DNA of 17,513 bases from Chromera velia (taxonomy: Eukaryota; Sar; Chromeraceae): positions 9,816 through 27,328 of the forward strand of contig JAHBMJ010004879.1 of the NCBI GenBank assembly GCA_018398765.1, in the 5' to 3' direction. Made by a program: the position numbers and the translations under genes. This document shows, in pieces, positions 17,499-17,513 of this stretch. Numbering within the stretch: position 1 is the first letter of the stretch; every line of letters begins with the position of its first letter. The notes beneath the pieces are model-generated. The model saw nothing but the letters and a program-made list of their open reading frames with translations. It was not told the origin of the DNA and made no database searches.

Positions 17499-17513
17499 CC
17501 CCCCCCCCCCCCC
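17499..17513. repeat. Terminal C homopolymer (C15)
   Basis: Fifteen C close the window, mirroring the G14 start. Probable contig end. Confidence 0.9.

Overview
The window looks like a short contig from a nuclear genome of a protist. It has intron-split genes with GT-AG borders, a sperm-tail/STPGR-type flagellar protein, a CCCH zinc-finger protein with an alveolate-like flavour, and very abundant simple repeats. I lean towards a flagellated alveolate such as a chromerid-like alga. That is inference from gene style and repeat content; no marker gene proves it. Both ends are G/C homopolymers (G14 at the start, C15 at the end), which suggests an assembly broken at homopolymers.

Layout. (1) 1-1667, plus strand: a tentative three-exon gene (618-653, 979-1215, 1587-1667) encoding a small charged protein of 117 residues with no recognised family. 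(2) 1830-8307, minus strand, convergent with the first: a seven-exon gene that I rebuilt by joining open frames at matching splice sites. The joined product is about 1086 residues. In order it has a CCCH zinc finger split across exons 1 and 2, an RGG and Arg-Asp/Arg-Glu-rich segment (exon 3), an SH3-like domain split across exons 4 and 5, an acidic coiled region (exon 5), a short helical exon (exon 6), and a long Gln/Gly/Met/Ser-rich tail (exon 7). Its introns are full of GAA, CA, GA, CATA, GAAA and longer minisatellites. (3) 8308-9213: a gene-free, locally AT-rich interval that must hold the 5' control regions of two divergent genes; it contains a compact cluster of GTGCAC and TGCATG sites. 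(4) 9214-10482, plus strand: an intronless gene for a 422-residue protein with seven Pro-Gly-Pro-x-x-Tyr repeats (STPGR/ODF3-like), the most secure single gene here. (5) 10483-14550: about 4 kb with no convincing gene and a different, patchy composition (AT-rich with small GC islands). It holds a perfect 31-bp palindrome, a possible 0.8 kb inverted-repeat element with AAACCTGTT arrays, and a GGTTCGACAA minisatellite. (6) 14551-17513: mostly GA/CT-rich sequence with tetranucleotide tracts, a 2 x 136 bp tandem duplication, and a few weak exon-like pieces that I could not assemble into a gene.

Functionally, the minus-strand protein looks like an RNA-binding adaptor (CCCH plus RGG/RD plus SH3 plus disordered tail). 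The STPGR protein is probably a microtubule or axoneme-associated inner protein. They share an upstream region, but nothing else in the sequence ties their jobs together. The observations most worth a second look are the CCCH-RGG-SH3 architecture and the tandem array that has copied the 3' splice site of intron 2 with tetramer counts of 9, 7, 5 and 3.
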